A stretch of 64,000 nt of DNA from Cladocopium goreaui (Eukaryota; Sar; Dinophyceae; Suessiales; Symbiodiniaceae): assembly GCA_947184155.2 (NCBI GenBank), contig CAMXCT020001660.1, positions 1 through 64,000 on the forward strand. The letters run 5' to 3'. Below are positions 54,000 through 64,000 of this stretch, in pieces. The position numbers and the translations under genes are program-made. The number at the start of each line of letters is the position of its first letter. Positions within the stretch are counted from its first letter, which is position 1. The notes under the pieces were generated by a model that saw only the letters and a program-made list of their open reading frames with translations, did not search any database and had not been told where the DNA came from.

Positions 54000-56900
54000 A
54001 AAATGAGCATGATTGGCATTAATAGGGTATCTGATTAATATCTGATTCATAGTGTATCTGATTAATCATCACTATCACTTTGATCACTATTTTATGGGCA
54101 TTTTGTTCAGTGATAGTGATGATTTTTCATCAGCGGATTTGGTGCTTCTCCCATAGTTCTCGGACCCATAACTTGAGCCACGACATGTTTTGGGTCAATC
54201 ATGTTGGGAATCACTCCCAGCAATATTCAGTGGGAAACCCATCTTTCCCGCGTAGACGGTCTACTTGAAAGATCTTGAAAGTGAAGACGCCAAAAAATGT
54301 GGTGCCCACCCCCCCGGTTTTTGCTATAAACCCCGTGAATCCAACTTATTTAGCCAAGCAAAAGAAACCAACTTAGCAAATGCTTAGGGGCACCATTATC
54401 AACAACTATTACCATCAATAACCAAAATAGACATATTTTCATGAACAAAATATGCTTATACTATATAACCCATTTCCCAATCATGAACAGCCATTATTAC
54501 TGTTGTCCGTTACAACTAATTAACTAATTAACAACCATTATATAAATTAAACCCATTTTTGACCTCGGCAAAAAACATCGGTATTTACGGTGTTTTTTGC
54601 TTCGAGAGTGTCAAAAAATGCGAAAACACCATCTATTTGACGATTTTTAGGGGTGCACAAAAATGCGAAAATAAGCTGTTGTGCAAGAACAACGACGACG
54701 ACAACAAGAAGAAGAAGAAGAAGAACAAGAACAAGAACAAGAACAAGAACAAGAACAACAAGAAGAAAATCAAGCACAAACATGCGACAAAACGATGTGT
54801 GGTAAGATGGTTACAAGCTGCGGTATGACAAGAACATCACACTGTGCTCTGCACCTGCTCGCACGCGCAGAGCACATGAACAACACCAACGCTCACACTA
54901 CTATACATAGCCCTTATGGCATCGCCGGTGTGCGAAGCTCTACAATATGGCAAAAATTGCTTTGGCTCCAAATGAACATGCCCAAGACTGAAGGTACTGA
55001 CAAGTTTCCCCTCTACATCTTTGAGTTGCCTTACACACATACACAAAGGAACAACACAAGGTTGTTTAAAGGTGGTGCTGTGGCACAACTATAAGAAATA
55101 ATATACGCTACAAAATACTGTAAGATACTGGGTTTGCTTTGGTGCCTACTGGGGGCAGGGGGGCAGGGGCCTGGCCCAGACCTAGAGAACTAAAATTGTA
55201 GCTAGCTAGGGTTGTGCTCCAAAAAACTGTTCCAAACTGAGATTTTGTTTAAAGGATTTTTTTGGTGCAAATGTTGTGCTAGTCTGGTGCTTTTTTTACC
55301 TTGAAAATGGTGCTTTTGTTTGGTCTTGTTTTTCTTCAAAATGGTGCTCCTAGCTGGTGTAAAATTTGTGCTCATCTGGTGCTTGTTTTCTTCAAAAGGA
55401 CGTTTGTGGTATCCAGGATGCAGTTTGGGAAGTTCGAACACTGCGTAGGGCCGTAGGAGGTGACCTTTGGGCAGGCATACGTTCGATATTGCGATAAAAT
55501 GCGATAAAATGTACCTGGATGGTTTTAGGGACTCAAATAAGCCAGGCTCAAGTAGCTTGGTGTTTCCACAGCAATGGTCGATTGACACAGCGCTTCTTGA
55601 GCACGTTCCCATGTGTTCCTAGTTCTCAGACGTTCTCAGATGTTCTATGACGTCCTAAGATCTTCTGAGATGTTCCCAAATGTTCTAAGTGTTCATTCAT
55701 TACTTCCGCCTTATTCCAGTGGCACCACGCTTGCATCAGCTGTTTCCCTGTTTCCAAGGCCAGCGCCAGGAAACACATGGGGAAAAAGTTGGACAGCACC
55801 AGCCTCAGAGATCCAAACAGGAAGAATAAAACATATTTTCAATATTTTGTATAGAAAATATAGATATAGAATGAGTCAGTAACGGTAGATGAGCATCGTA
55901 TAGTATCTTGGCATTGTATAGTTCAAATCTTACGCAACAAAAACAGGTGGCCCGAGACCATCAGGAAAGTCTTATATAACAAGAATCCCATCAAGAAAAC
56001 CATGGTTTAACAACAGGAATTACAATGACTGACGCATATTTGGAACATGTTGGAACCATAGAATGGACGGTGTTTCATAAGAATGCTTTACTGCTTAGAT
56101 TTCAACAGGCCCCAAATTTTGGCCCATGCCCATACGTGTCATGACCTGACCATGGGATGATCTGGAAAGACCTAAGGACCTTTTTGTTAGGGGCCGCCAT
56201 GTCACCTATGTCATTCCCTCACATCTAAGGAGACCAATTTCCTTTTTAAAGGTCATGGTGACAAATGGTGATGCGCCGCGCAACTGTTTTACTTCAAGCA
56301 TTGTGCAGGTGGTTTTTGTTGGTGGCTAGGCCAGAAAAGGCACTGCTTGTCGCGAAGCGCAAGCACTGAACTCATCTTCTGAGACGCGCGATGACACAAA
56401 AGGTGGAGCCTTATTCCCCGAATTCGAGTGAAGGTATCATGCAAGACTGCGTGATATGTTCAAACAGAAATGTAATACCATACTAAGATACAATGCGTAT
56501 ATGTGTGTGTACACATACTGCGCATGCATAAATGATCATAAATGCATATGCATTATATTAACTAGTTATACATTTTTCCATTGAGTGTGTCGTATATACA
56601 TGGATCATCATGGATCAAGAACAGACCTATCTCCCTAGCAGGTCCTAGCAGTGTCAAAGTGTCATTGCTGCTTCGCTCAAGCCCAGGGGGCCCAGGCCCA
56701 CAACAAGCCAATGATTGATGAAAAAAATCCTGCCAATGATTGGGCAAAAACCCTGCCAAACAATTGAGAAATCACCATGGATTTGCATGAATTGATGATC
56801 TTCAATTCTATCCCCATGTTTGCTGATATATTCCCATTATTGTTGGTGAACTGTTGGTTTGATGTTGATTTGGTGATCCACAGAAGGAATCAGTTTCCAC
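54000..56900. other. Exon-poor stretch
   Basis: Holds an (AAGAAC)-type purine-rich tract at 54705-54775, a degenerate TGGTGCT-bearing block at 55200-55400 (see findings) and scattered weak open frames, for example minus-strand PGLERSSNDTLTLLGP near 56640-56700. A minus-strand MIDPKHVVAQVMGPRTMGEA at ~54200-54130 may be an exon. Nothing is secure. Confidence 0.4.
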
Positions 56901-56926
56901 CATCTTTCACCATGACATCAGCTCAC

Positions 56927-56986
56927 AGTGCCAAGCTGACCCCACAGCGCATACCTCGAGCAGCATCCACATCATATGTCTGGCGA
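56927..56986 (-). CDS. Predicted small exon
   Basis: Acceptor TTCAAAAG, donor GTGAGC. Reads RQTYDVDAARGMRCGVSLA; a second frame (MMWMLLEVCAVGSAW) is open. Confidence 0.45.
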
Positions 56987-57051
56987 CTTTTGAACAATAT
57001 CGAAAATTCAAACATGTTTACAATCAGACATGTCCAATGACGGACCTGGAT

Positions 57052-57111
57052 TTAATGATTTAGAAGGGTGGCCCTAGGGCACATGGTCGGCCCCCAAGGG
57101 AGTTCGAATCG
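57052..57111 (-). CDS. Predicted terminal exon
   Basis: Strong acceptor CCCTTTTTGCAG, then RFELPWGPTMCPRATLLNH and TAA at 57052-57054. Another frame (DSNSLGGRPCALGPPF) is open to a nearby stop. Confidence 0.45.
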   Translation of the reverse strand, partial: RFELPWGPTMCPRATLLNH

Positions 57112-57746
57112 CTGCAAAAAGGGCAACACCAAGTGAGAAGTGCCACGACGTACATTACAAATAAACATGGAAAAATGTGTGTGTGTGTGTGTCCAAACTT
57201 GGAAAATACCACAACCATGGACTGCATTAAAATAGACCATGAAACATAACATCATTGACTTTTGGAGGTCCAAGAGTAGCTGTACAGGCTTGGTCCCTCC
57301 GGAAAACATATTCCACATTCTTACCAGGACTACAATACATTGTCTATCCAAGAAAACATGAACATCGGTTGCATAGATCATTCTTCAAAACAATGGTCTT
57401 AAGATATTGGCATGGTAACTTGCAATGGTGCATTGAAGCCTCAGGTTCCATCTGAAATTTCATAAACATATACATGGTTTTGTCGCAAAATAGGTTCTAC
57501 CACAATCCAATGGTTTGAGGATGGTTCATCATCATGTTCCCATTAAGTGGACATATTGTGGGTCATATGGGAAGCCCAATGCCATAAACAACTCCTACCT
57601 GCAGATGTTTTTTTTAATATACAACAAATAAACATAGTGGATGGTACACAACCAATAAACATAGTGGATGGTTTGAGGTTTTGGGGTTACCACATAAGAA
57701 CCAATTATACCCCAATGGTTAATCAAGCTTATCATGGCACGAAACC

Positions 57747-57815
57747 TCAAATTCCCCATGATATTTTCCGAGATGCCACGATGCTACGCATTGGGATGAT
57801 GCGCTGGTAGATATC
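57747..57815 (-). CDS. Gene K, terminal exon
   Basis: Acceptor AAGCCCAAG, reads DIYQRIIPMRSIVASRKISW and stops TGA at 57747-57749. In phase with 58130-58230. Confidence 0.55.
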   Translation of the reverse strand, partial: DIYQRIIPMRSIVASRKISWGI

Positions 57816-58129
57816 CTTGGGCTTTGGAATGTCCCAAAATGGTGTACATCTCCAAATGGGCCGTTTAAAAACAGCGAAAATGATGAGAATATACAATATG
57901 ATTTTTGCAGGTAGCCAATTTTTGGACAAACCTGTTTGCGGGGAAGGGTCGGTTGCGGCAAATAAAATTGGCATTTTATGCAACCGATTTGGCCAGCAAA
58001 TGATCAGCGAATAGCAAGTCATTCCAGTGAGATTCCACCACAACTTTGGCATCGCGCTAGGTGGAATGACGCACCCCCACAGTAGAGACCTTGCGATGCG
58101 AGTCCCACAGGCACCTGTTTGAAGGGTAC

Positions 58130-58230
58130 CTGGATTCGATGGATTTTCCTCTGGATTTCCCAACAAATTTGGAGCCAACTGCTCCGTCCTGGGAAAGTCT
58201 CCACCAGAGGTGTCACCGAGTGAAGCGAAT
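58130..58230 (-). CDS. Gene K, exon 3 of the run
   Basis: Acceptor TATCAAG, donor GTACCC. Reads SLHSVTPLVETFPGRSSWLQ then ICWEIQRKIHRIQ. The plus strand is also a plausible exon (CACAG acceptor, GTGAAG donor, HLFEGYLDSMDFPLDFPTNL); I favour minus because four exons then share one frame. Confidence 0.5.
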
Positions 58231-58530
58231 CTTGATAATCTCTTGTCACCGTGAGAGCCAATATAATATGATCGATATATATATATATAAATAATAATAT
58301 TAATAATAATAAGAAGAAGAAGAATAGTAAATAATAATAGTAATAATACATAATAATTATAATGATATAATAGTAAAACATACTAATAACGACAATAGTA
58401 CTAATAACAACGGTAACAATAATAATAAATGATGATAATAACAATAATATTATTAATAATGATTATATGATTAATATGCTGATCAATGTATGATATATGA
58501 TATGATAAATGGAACATATGATATTTTGAC

Positions 58531-58636
58531 CCTCAATTTTAGGGTCTCCCCTTCTCTCAAAACAAAGCCACATGGCCCAGATGTCAACGCCGGAGTTTCC
58601 AATGGTGGTTCTGGGCGGCTCATCGTCGGAATCCAC
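58531..58636 (-). CDS. Gene K, exon 2 of the run
   Basis: Acceptor AGACTCAG, donor GTCAAA. Reads VDSDDEPPRTTIGNSGVDIW then AMWLCFERRGDPKIE. Acidic start, aromatic core; phase-matched both sides. Confidence 0.6.
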
Positions 58637-59023
58637 CTGAGTCTGAAATCACACCACATGCTGCGAGGAGGGCAAACACTGGAAGATGGGAATGGAACAT
58701 CCTCTTTTTGGAACATCCACGTTGATGGTTACATCATGCTGTGTAGTATTGATGTATTCTGTAGAATTATACACATCAATTTGAAGTGGGTGTAGATCAC
58801 TACATGTCAATACATATCATGTACTGGTTGGTAGATAAACAAACAAAATACCGTACCCGGTACCCGTAAAATTGTTGGTTTATCATCATGTTTTTCATGA
58901 AAATGTCCATGGTAACCGGGTATTCCGTATTCCCCATATTATGCACCAAACGCTCCATCATAGACAATAATTAATTGGTTATACTTCCTCTATATCTCCA
59001 CTCTATCTCTATGAAGAGGAATA

Positions 59024-59140
59024 TACCCTCTGGTTATTTAACATAGCCATGGAAAAGGGCCCATTTATAGATTATTTTCACAGCTGGAAACCTCCATTTA
59101 TAAGGGATTTTCCATGCCTATGTTAAATAACCAGATGGTA
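59024..59140. mobile_element. MITE-like TIR element, copy 7
   Basis: TACCCTCTGGTTATTTAAC ... GTTAAATAACCAGATGGTA, ~117 bp, in the intron between gene K exons. Confidence 0.75.
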
Positions 59141-59373
59141 GTTCAATAGGGATATCTTTAATAAGGTACCTCTATCCCTATGGGATTGATCTTTATCTTT
59201 ATATCATCTGAATATCCCATTCATCTATATGGTATTGATGGTTCAATCCTATATTAATTGCTACGAGTATCATTGATAAATCTTTTTTTTGCTATATCCC
59301 ATTTTCATAGGATGGTTAAATCATGTTAAATTGAACCCTACCATTGATAAATCTCTATCTAAAAAAATTGCTA

Positions 59374-59483
59374 TACCCTCTGGTAAACTAACAGTTTGCT
59401 ATTGAAAATGGCCATAGAAATAGTGGATTTTCCCATTAATAGCATGGTGATTTTCCATAGCTATGTTAAATTACCAGAGGGTA
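59374..59483. mobile_element. MITE-like TIR element, copy 8
   Basis: TACCCTCTGGTAAACTAAC ... GTTAAATTACCAGAGGGTA, ~110 bp, 234 bp from copy 7 in the same orientation and same intron. Confidence 0.78.
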
Positions 59484-59589
59484 TAACCACCATTTTCCTA
59501 TGGTTTTCCTATGATTTTCCCATAAAACCACCATTATTGTTGGTTAAAAATTGCTATATCCCATTTTTCTCGCCTATCTCTATGGTCAC

Positions 59590-59670
59590 CAATCCCCCTA
59601 TCGGCGAGTCGGTCGGTCCAGGCACTTCCCAATAGGGCTTCGGTTCAGGCGGCGGTCCCAGGCCCATGGC
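59590..59670 (-). CDS. Gene K, exon 1 of the run
   Basis: Exactly 27 codons, phase 0 to 0: AMGLGPPPEPKPYWEVPGPT then DSPIGGL. Acceptor CACGGCCAG, donor GTGACC. Pro-rich. With the three downstream exons it encodes 118 residues plus stop. Confidence 0.62.
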
Positions 59671-59714
59671 CTGGCCGTGACGTCATCAAATCTAGAAAAA
59701 TAGATCATAATTGT

Positions 59715-60990
59715 ACATATATTTATTGATATTGATTGATATGTATTGATATATTATTGATACTTATTGATATTGATTGATATGTATTGATATATTATTG
59801 ATATTTATTGATATTTATTGATATGTATTGATATATTATTGATATTTATTGATATTGATTGATATGTATTGATATATTATTGATATTTATTGATATATTA
59901 TTGATATATTTATTGATATTTATTGATATATTTATTGATATATTATTGATATATTATTGATATATTATTGATATATTATTGATATAATTATTGATATATT
60001 ATTGATATATTATTGATATATTATTGATATATTATTGATATATTATTGATATATTTATTGATATATTATATTGATATAATTATTGATATATTATTGATAT
60101 ATTATTGATATATTATTGATATATTATTGATATATTATTGATATATTTATTGATATATTATATTGATATAATTATTGATATATTATTGATATATTATTGA
60201 TATATTATTGATATATTATTGATATATTATTGATATTTATTGATATATTTATTGATATATTATTGATATATTATTGATATATTATTGATATATTATTGAT
60301 ATATTATTGATATATTTATTGATATATTATTGATATATCTATTGATATATTATTGATATAATTATTGATATATTATTGATATATTATTGATATATTATTG
60401 ATATATTATTGATATATTTTGATATTTATTGATATATTATTGATATATTATTGATATATTTATTGATATTTATTGATATATTTATTGATATATTATTGAT
60501 ATTTATTGATATATTTATTGATATATTATTGATATATTATTGATATATTATTGATATGTTATTGATATTTATTGATATATTATTGATATATTATTGATAT
60601 ATTATTTATATTTATTGATATATTATTGATATATTATTGATATATTATTGATATATCTATTGATATATTATTGATATAATTATTGATATATTATTGATAT
60701 ATTATTGATATATTATTGATATATTATTGATATATTATTGATATTTATTGATATTTATTGATATATTATTGATATATTATTGATATTTATTGATATATTT
60801 ATTGATATATTATTGATATTTATTGATATATTTATTGATATATTATTGATATATTATTGATATATTATTGATATGTTATTGATATATTTATTGATATATT
60901 ATTGATATATTATTGATATATTATTGATATATTATTGATATATTATTGATATATTTATTGATATATTTATTGATATTTATTTATGGATTT
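59715..60990. repeat. AT satellite based on TATTGATAT
   Basis: About 1.27 kb of TATTGATAT units with 8-, 9-, 10- and 12-bp spacing variants (ATATTATTG, ATATTTATTG, TATAATTATTG). Lies between the exon islands at 59.67 and 61.02 kb, so probably intronic. Confidence 0.95.
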
Positions 60991-61017
60991 ATAGTGGATA
61001 AATAGAAACAAATGGAT

Positions 61018-61128
61018 TTGTCTTCAGTTCCTCCACCCAGGGCACCTGAGCCTCGTTCATGGGACAAATGAAAGGCCCTGGCACTACCTGGGCGATGCTG
61101 ACTTTTTCATCAATCTTTGTGCGAGATC
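61018..61128 (-). CDS. Predicted exon
   Basis: Acceptor TATAGCAG/GATAGCAG type, reads SRTKIDEKVSIAQVVPGPFI then CPMNEAQVPWVEELKTN. Strong coding character; 3' border uncertain because the AT satellite follows. Family unknown. Confidence 0.62.
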
Positions 61129-61477
61129 CTGCTATCTTCGAAGGATATTGATATCTTGGGTTGTTATATGTCTATATAATCTATTATAATCTATTGCAAT
61201 CATGTGCAATATGCATATCGGAACACGTATATTCTTCATATTTTTGGTTGCTATAATATATGGGATCATCTTTGATAGTCTTCAATATTGGTTCGTATTC
61301 CTCCGTACAAAAGATGCCGCCGAAACTATGCCATGTCCGATGACTTGGACGAAATGGGCCAATGGGCGGTATACTCCATCCACTATTATCCACTTTGTTT
61401 GGTCACATAACTTTTGATATATCATGATATATCCACTTTATGAGTCTTTACGACTGGTAAGACATTCTTTAACATAT

Positions 61478-61576
61478 CTAGGTCCACAGCCACTGTTCCA
61501 GCCAGGCTGCGTAGTCCTTTTGTCCACTCTTTCCGTCTTGGTAGATGTTGCCATCAGAAACAACCTGGAGGCGGTA
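61478..61576 (-). CDS. Predicted exon, possibly terminal
   Basis: Acceptor CTACTAG, reads YRLQVVSDGNIYQDGKSGQK then DYAAWLEQWLWT, TAG at 61478-61480; a donor GTGGAC just before the stop is also possible. Good coding character. Confidence 0.6.
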   Translation of the reverse strand, partial: YRLQVVSDGNIYQDGKSGQKDYAAWLEQWLWT

Positions 61577-61915
61577 CTAGTAGGTGGGATACGACCTTGT
61601 CAGCTGCCCTGAAGTACCACATATTGAAAACGGATGAAAACGGCTCAACAATTTGCTGAACACGAAAACTACATATCTAAGCTAAGGAAAATAATTCACT
61701 CGAATTTAGGAATTGAGCATTCACTGAAAAAAAGAAAACTTAAGACAACCAACCATCACTTGTCAATATGTAGTGTTCAATATTTATCAAGTGTATCCCC
61801 ATTTGTAAATATTTATCAAGTGTATCCCCATTTGTAAATATTCTGGATGATTAAAACTGGTTCGATTGAATCCCCATTCAAGGTCCCTCATCAACCAGGA
61901 CAAAGTGGTCGCTGG

Positions 61916-61986
61916 TCAAGCGGCAGCTTTCTCTGTCAGTACTTTCCACTCTTCTTTGTGCTGTTTCTTCTTTTCCTCACGCACTA
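61916..61986 (-). CDS. Predicted exon
   Basis: Acceptor ACCTTGCAG, reads VREEKKKQHKEEWKVLTEKA; ends at a GC donor (GCTTGA) or TGA. Highly charged helix. Confidence 0.55.
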
Positions 61987-62099
61987 CTGCAAGGTGCATG
62001 CCGCATCTGTACACGATATGACTAGATATGTTGCAAGTAAAGTTTGGACTGTTAACAATACCCAAAAGCTACAGCAAATATTGAAGAGTTTCCACCCAA

Positions 62100-63170
62100 T
62101 CTAATTGGTCATCATCACTCTCTAGCTCGGCTGGATGTTCACTTAGATTCAATGAGTTCCTGGCTGCCAAGATTATGGACACTCATTCACTTGCATCTGT
62201 CACTCCATGGTGCAATCCCAATGGCCCGGAGACCACCAAATTGATCAATCCTCAGCCACCCGCTCACAACTCAAGCCCGCTGCAGTAGAAAATCGCTGAT
62301 CTACATCTATGCATGGATGTTTTTCCTGAAACATCCAGAAATTCTGACTTTTGTTGGAACCATACCACTGCAACCCCGAACATTGGATGTGGGCCAGGTG
62401 CGGAACTGTCAAAGAACTGAAAACATATTGACCAATATCCATGTTACTATCATTATATTAGATCACTATATGATATGTGTGTGTGCACAAAAATGGTTGG
62501 TGTATATAATTATTGTGTATACATATATATATATAATTATAATATGTATAATTATAATAATAATAATGATAATAATTTCAATAGTAGTAATAAAAAATAG
62601 TAATAATAATAATAATAACACAATATATATATATATATACGTTGCACGCAACTCTGTTGGCCGTATCCCCAGATCTGCCAGGCCAGGGTTTCTGGCTTTT
62701 TTGTGCATCCCAAGTCGGGAAATCTATTGTTACTATAGGGAGGGTATAAGAAAAGTGTATATCTATTGACATACTATGGCTTATTATATATAATAACAAG
62801 GATAATATCGGTTATCCAATGTGACTCATCACAAAAATGCTCCGGCTCCATTGAAAATTCGTAGAACGAATGCACCAGGATGGACCTTGGAGCAGGTAGA
62901 TGATGGTAGAGGGCTAAGTAGTACAGGCTAGTGCCCATGGCCAAGCTTGGGAAGATGATCCCATCTACAGTTGTAATAATGGATCATTATCTATCTATAG
63001 ATCATATGATTATTAATAGCTATATGATGTATATGATGTAATAATAGCTATATGATGTAATAATACATGTACCCAAACTGATCTAGCTATACACCAACTT
63101 AGCTACGGGCTCTACCTAGTGATGGATTATTCGCCGTCACTACCATTATGAATCCTTCTTCATCATTGAT
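62100..63170. other. No secure gene
   Basis: Includes ATA/AAT-rich tracts (62500-62640). A minus-strand KARNPGLADLGIRPTELR near 62700-62650 could be an exon; nothing else is supportable. Confidence 0.4.
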
Positions 63171-63174
63171 AAGC

Positions 63175-63294
63175 TCATCCCCATGATGTCCACTGTTCAT
63201 CCATCGTTTTCTCCTTCAGCTGCTGCACTTTCTCCTCCTTCAGCTGTGCCTCCTCGGGAGTTAGTTCCTGCGGGGTGACTGGAAACTCCCGGAA
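63175..63294 (-). CDS. Predicted exon, coiled coil
   Basis: Reads FREFPVTPQELTPEEAQLKE then KVQQLKEKTMDEQWTSWG to TGA at 63175. Heptad-like Leu/charged pattern suggests a short coiled coil. Acceptor CATTGAG is weak. It may be terminal. Confidence 0.6.
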   Translation of the reverse strand, partial: FREFPVTPQELTPEEAQLKEEKVQQLKEKTMDEQWTSWG

Positions 63295-63483
63295 CTCAAT
63301 GGAGGTTTAGTTCGCTGGGAAAATTGTAAGCTTGCTTTAAAGGAGAAGAGCACGCTACTTGGATACTTTTCTTCGAAATGCGCCTGAACAAAAATGAATG
63401 TTTGTTTATCAGTTTACCAATGATGGCGGTCCCAAACCACGTGTTTTTTTCTCTTGTCGTGGTTAGGGACTGCCTTGGTTTAC

Positions 63484-63559
63484 CAATGATCAAGTCCAGG
63501 GACATGAAAAACACGTCATGCCCACAAGTACGCCGTTGCGAAGTTGGGTCCACACCAGG
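63484..63559 (-). CDS. Predicted exon
   Basis: Acceptor CGCCTTCAG, donor GTAAACC. Reads PGVDPTSQRRTCGHDVFFMS then LDLII. Good coding character, family unknown. Confidence 0.62.
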
Positions 63560-64000
63560 CTGAAGGCGGAAGTAAAAGTCAACAACGGCTAGCATTATTG
63601 TTGTTCGATCAGGGTTGAGTCGTAGCGTGCATTGTTTAGCTTTTGTGAGAATTACGTGCACCAAGTGAACTAAGTGGAGATTTCAACATATAGGGGCCCG
63701 ATATCCCAACTTCCGGTAGAGATCACATGCTTACATCCATTATGAACCACTACTAACCATTAGTAACCATTCAGAACCGATGGTATCTTCATTGTTACCA
63801 TGGTCCTACCCAGATTATTCCCATTACTAATCAGTGATATATCCATGTTCAGTTTTGTCCATATTAATCCATATGTTCATTCTATGCCCATATTTATCGT
63901 TATATAAATCCATATTAATCCATATTAATCCATAAAAGTCACGGGTCACCGGGTGACCCAAGCGGTGCCTTTGGTCCTTTCTTCGCTTCTGCCAAGTGGT
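63560..64000. other. No secure gene
   Basis: Intron or intergenic sequence with TCCATATTAA repeats near 63860-63930. The final ~50 bp are GC-richer and could start another minus-strand exon (AEAKKGPKAPLG), cut by the window edge. Confidence 0.4.

Noticed and set aside
1-64000. rRNA, tRNA, CRISPR, bacterial operons or phage genes
   Set aside because: No conserved rRNA segments, cloverleaf arms, spaced direct repeats of CRISPR form or ribosome-binding-site-led gene strings were seen.

Overview
The window looks like nuclear DNA of a eukaryote with many short introns. My best inference is a dinoflagellate or related alveolate. Three things point that way: nearly every supportable gene is on the minus strand (a one-way gene array); some introns appear to use GC or GA donors as well as GT; and introns and spacers are packed with unrelated satellites. 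No rRNA, tRNA, CRISPR array, bacterial operon or complete autonomous transposon was seen. All calls come from reading the sequence by eye, without homology searches.

0-10 kb: five short intronless minus-strand genes. Four of them (at 0.6-1.1, 3.5-4.3, 4.7-5.4 and 8.8-9.2 kb) appear to be very diverged paralogues. They share a C-terminal block, Trp-Arg followed 25-27 residues later by Cys after a hydrophobic strand, and two also share a possible ubiquitin-like (beta-grasp) stretch. The fifth encodes a small coiled coil. The genes are separated by a roughly 100-bp-class minisatellite (1.3-3.4 kb) and by a cluster of palindromic and direct repeats (6.3-7.95 kb).

10-25 kb: a plus-strand, frameshifted, retroelement-like coding relic (10-12 kb), then satellites: (TACGTATG)n/(TATG)n/(CATGTATG)n at 13.3-13.8 kb, a 41-bp/78-bp higher-order satellite at 14.3-17.1 kb and a 29-bp satellite at 17.1-17.75 kb. 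From 18 to 24.7 kb there are duplicated blocks without a convincing intact gene.

25-64 kb: more AT-rich, with small GC-richer islands that read as minus-strand exons of about 40-340 bp. Many are bounded by AG acceptors and GT donors, and several runs of neighbouring exons keep one open frame across the predicted introns. The best are a ten-exon run at 34.9-39.7 kb, a five-exon run at 42.4-44.5 kb, a four-exon run ending in a stop at 53.2 kb, a four-exon run ending in a stop at 57.7 kb, and a three-exon run ending at 50.2 kb. The only gene I can assign to a family is an exostosin-like (GT47) glycosyltransferase at 46.0-49.4 kb. Introns hold a recurrent ~105-bp TA-flanked terminal-inverted-repeat element (eight copies), a TIR-bounded cassette with a degenerate GGCGCAAT array at 48.5-48.85 kb, and large tandem arrays at 29.3-30.8, 40.8-41.3 and 59.7-61.0 kb.

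Apart from the glycosyltransferase, functions are unknown. Exon borders are predictions, and several islands are open on both strands or in two frames.
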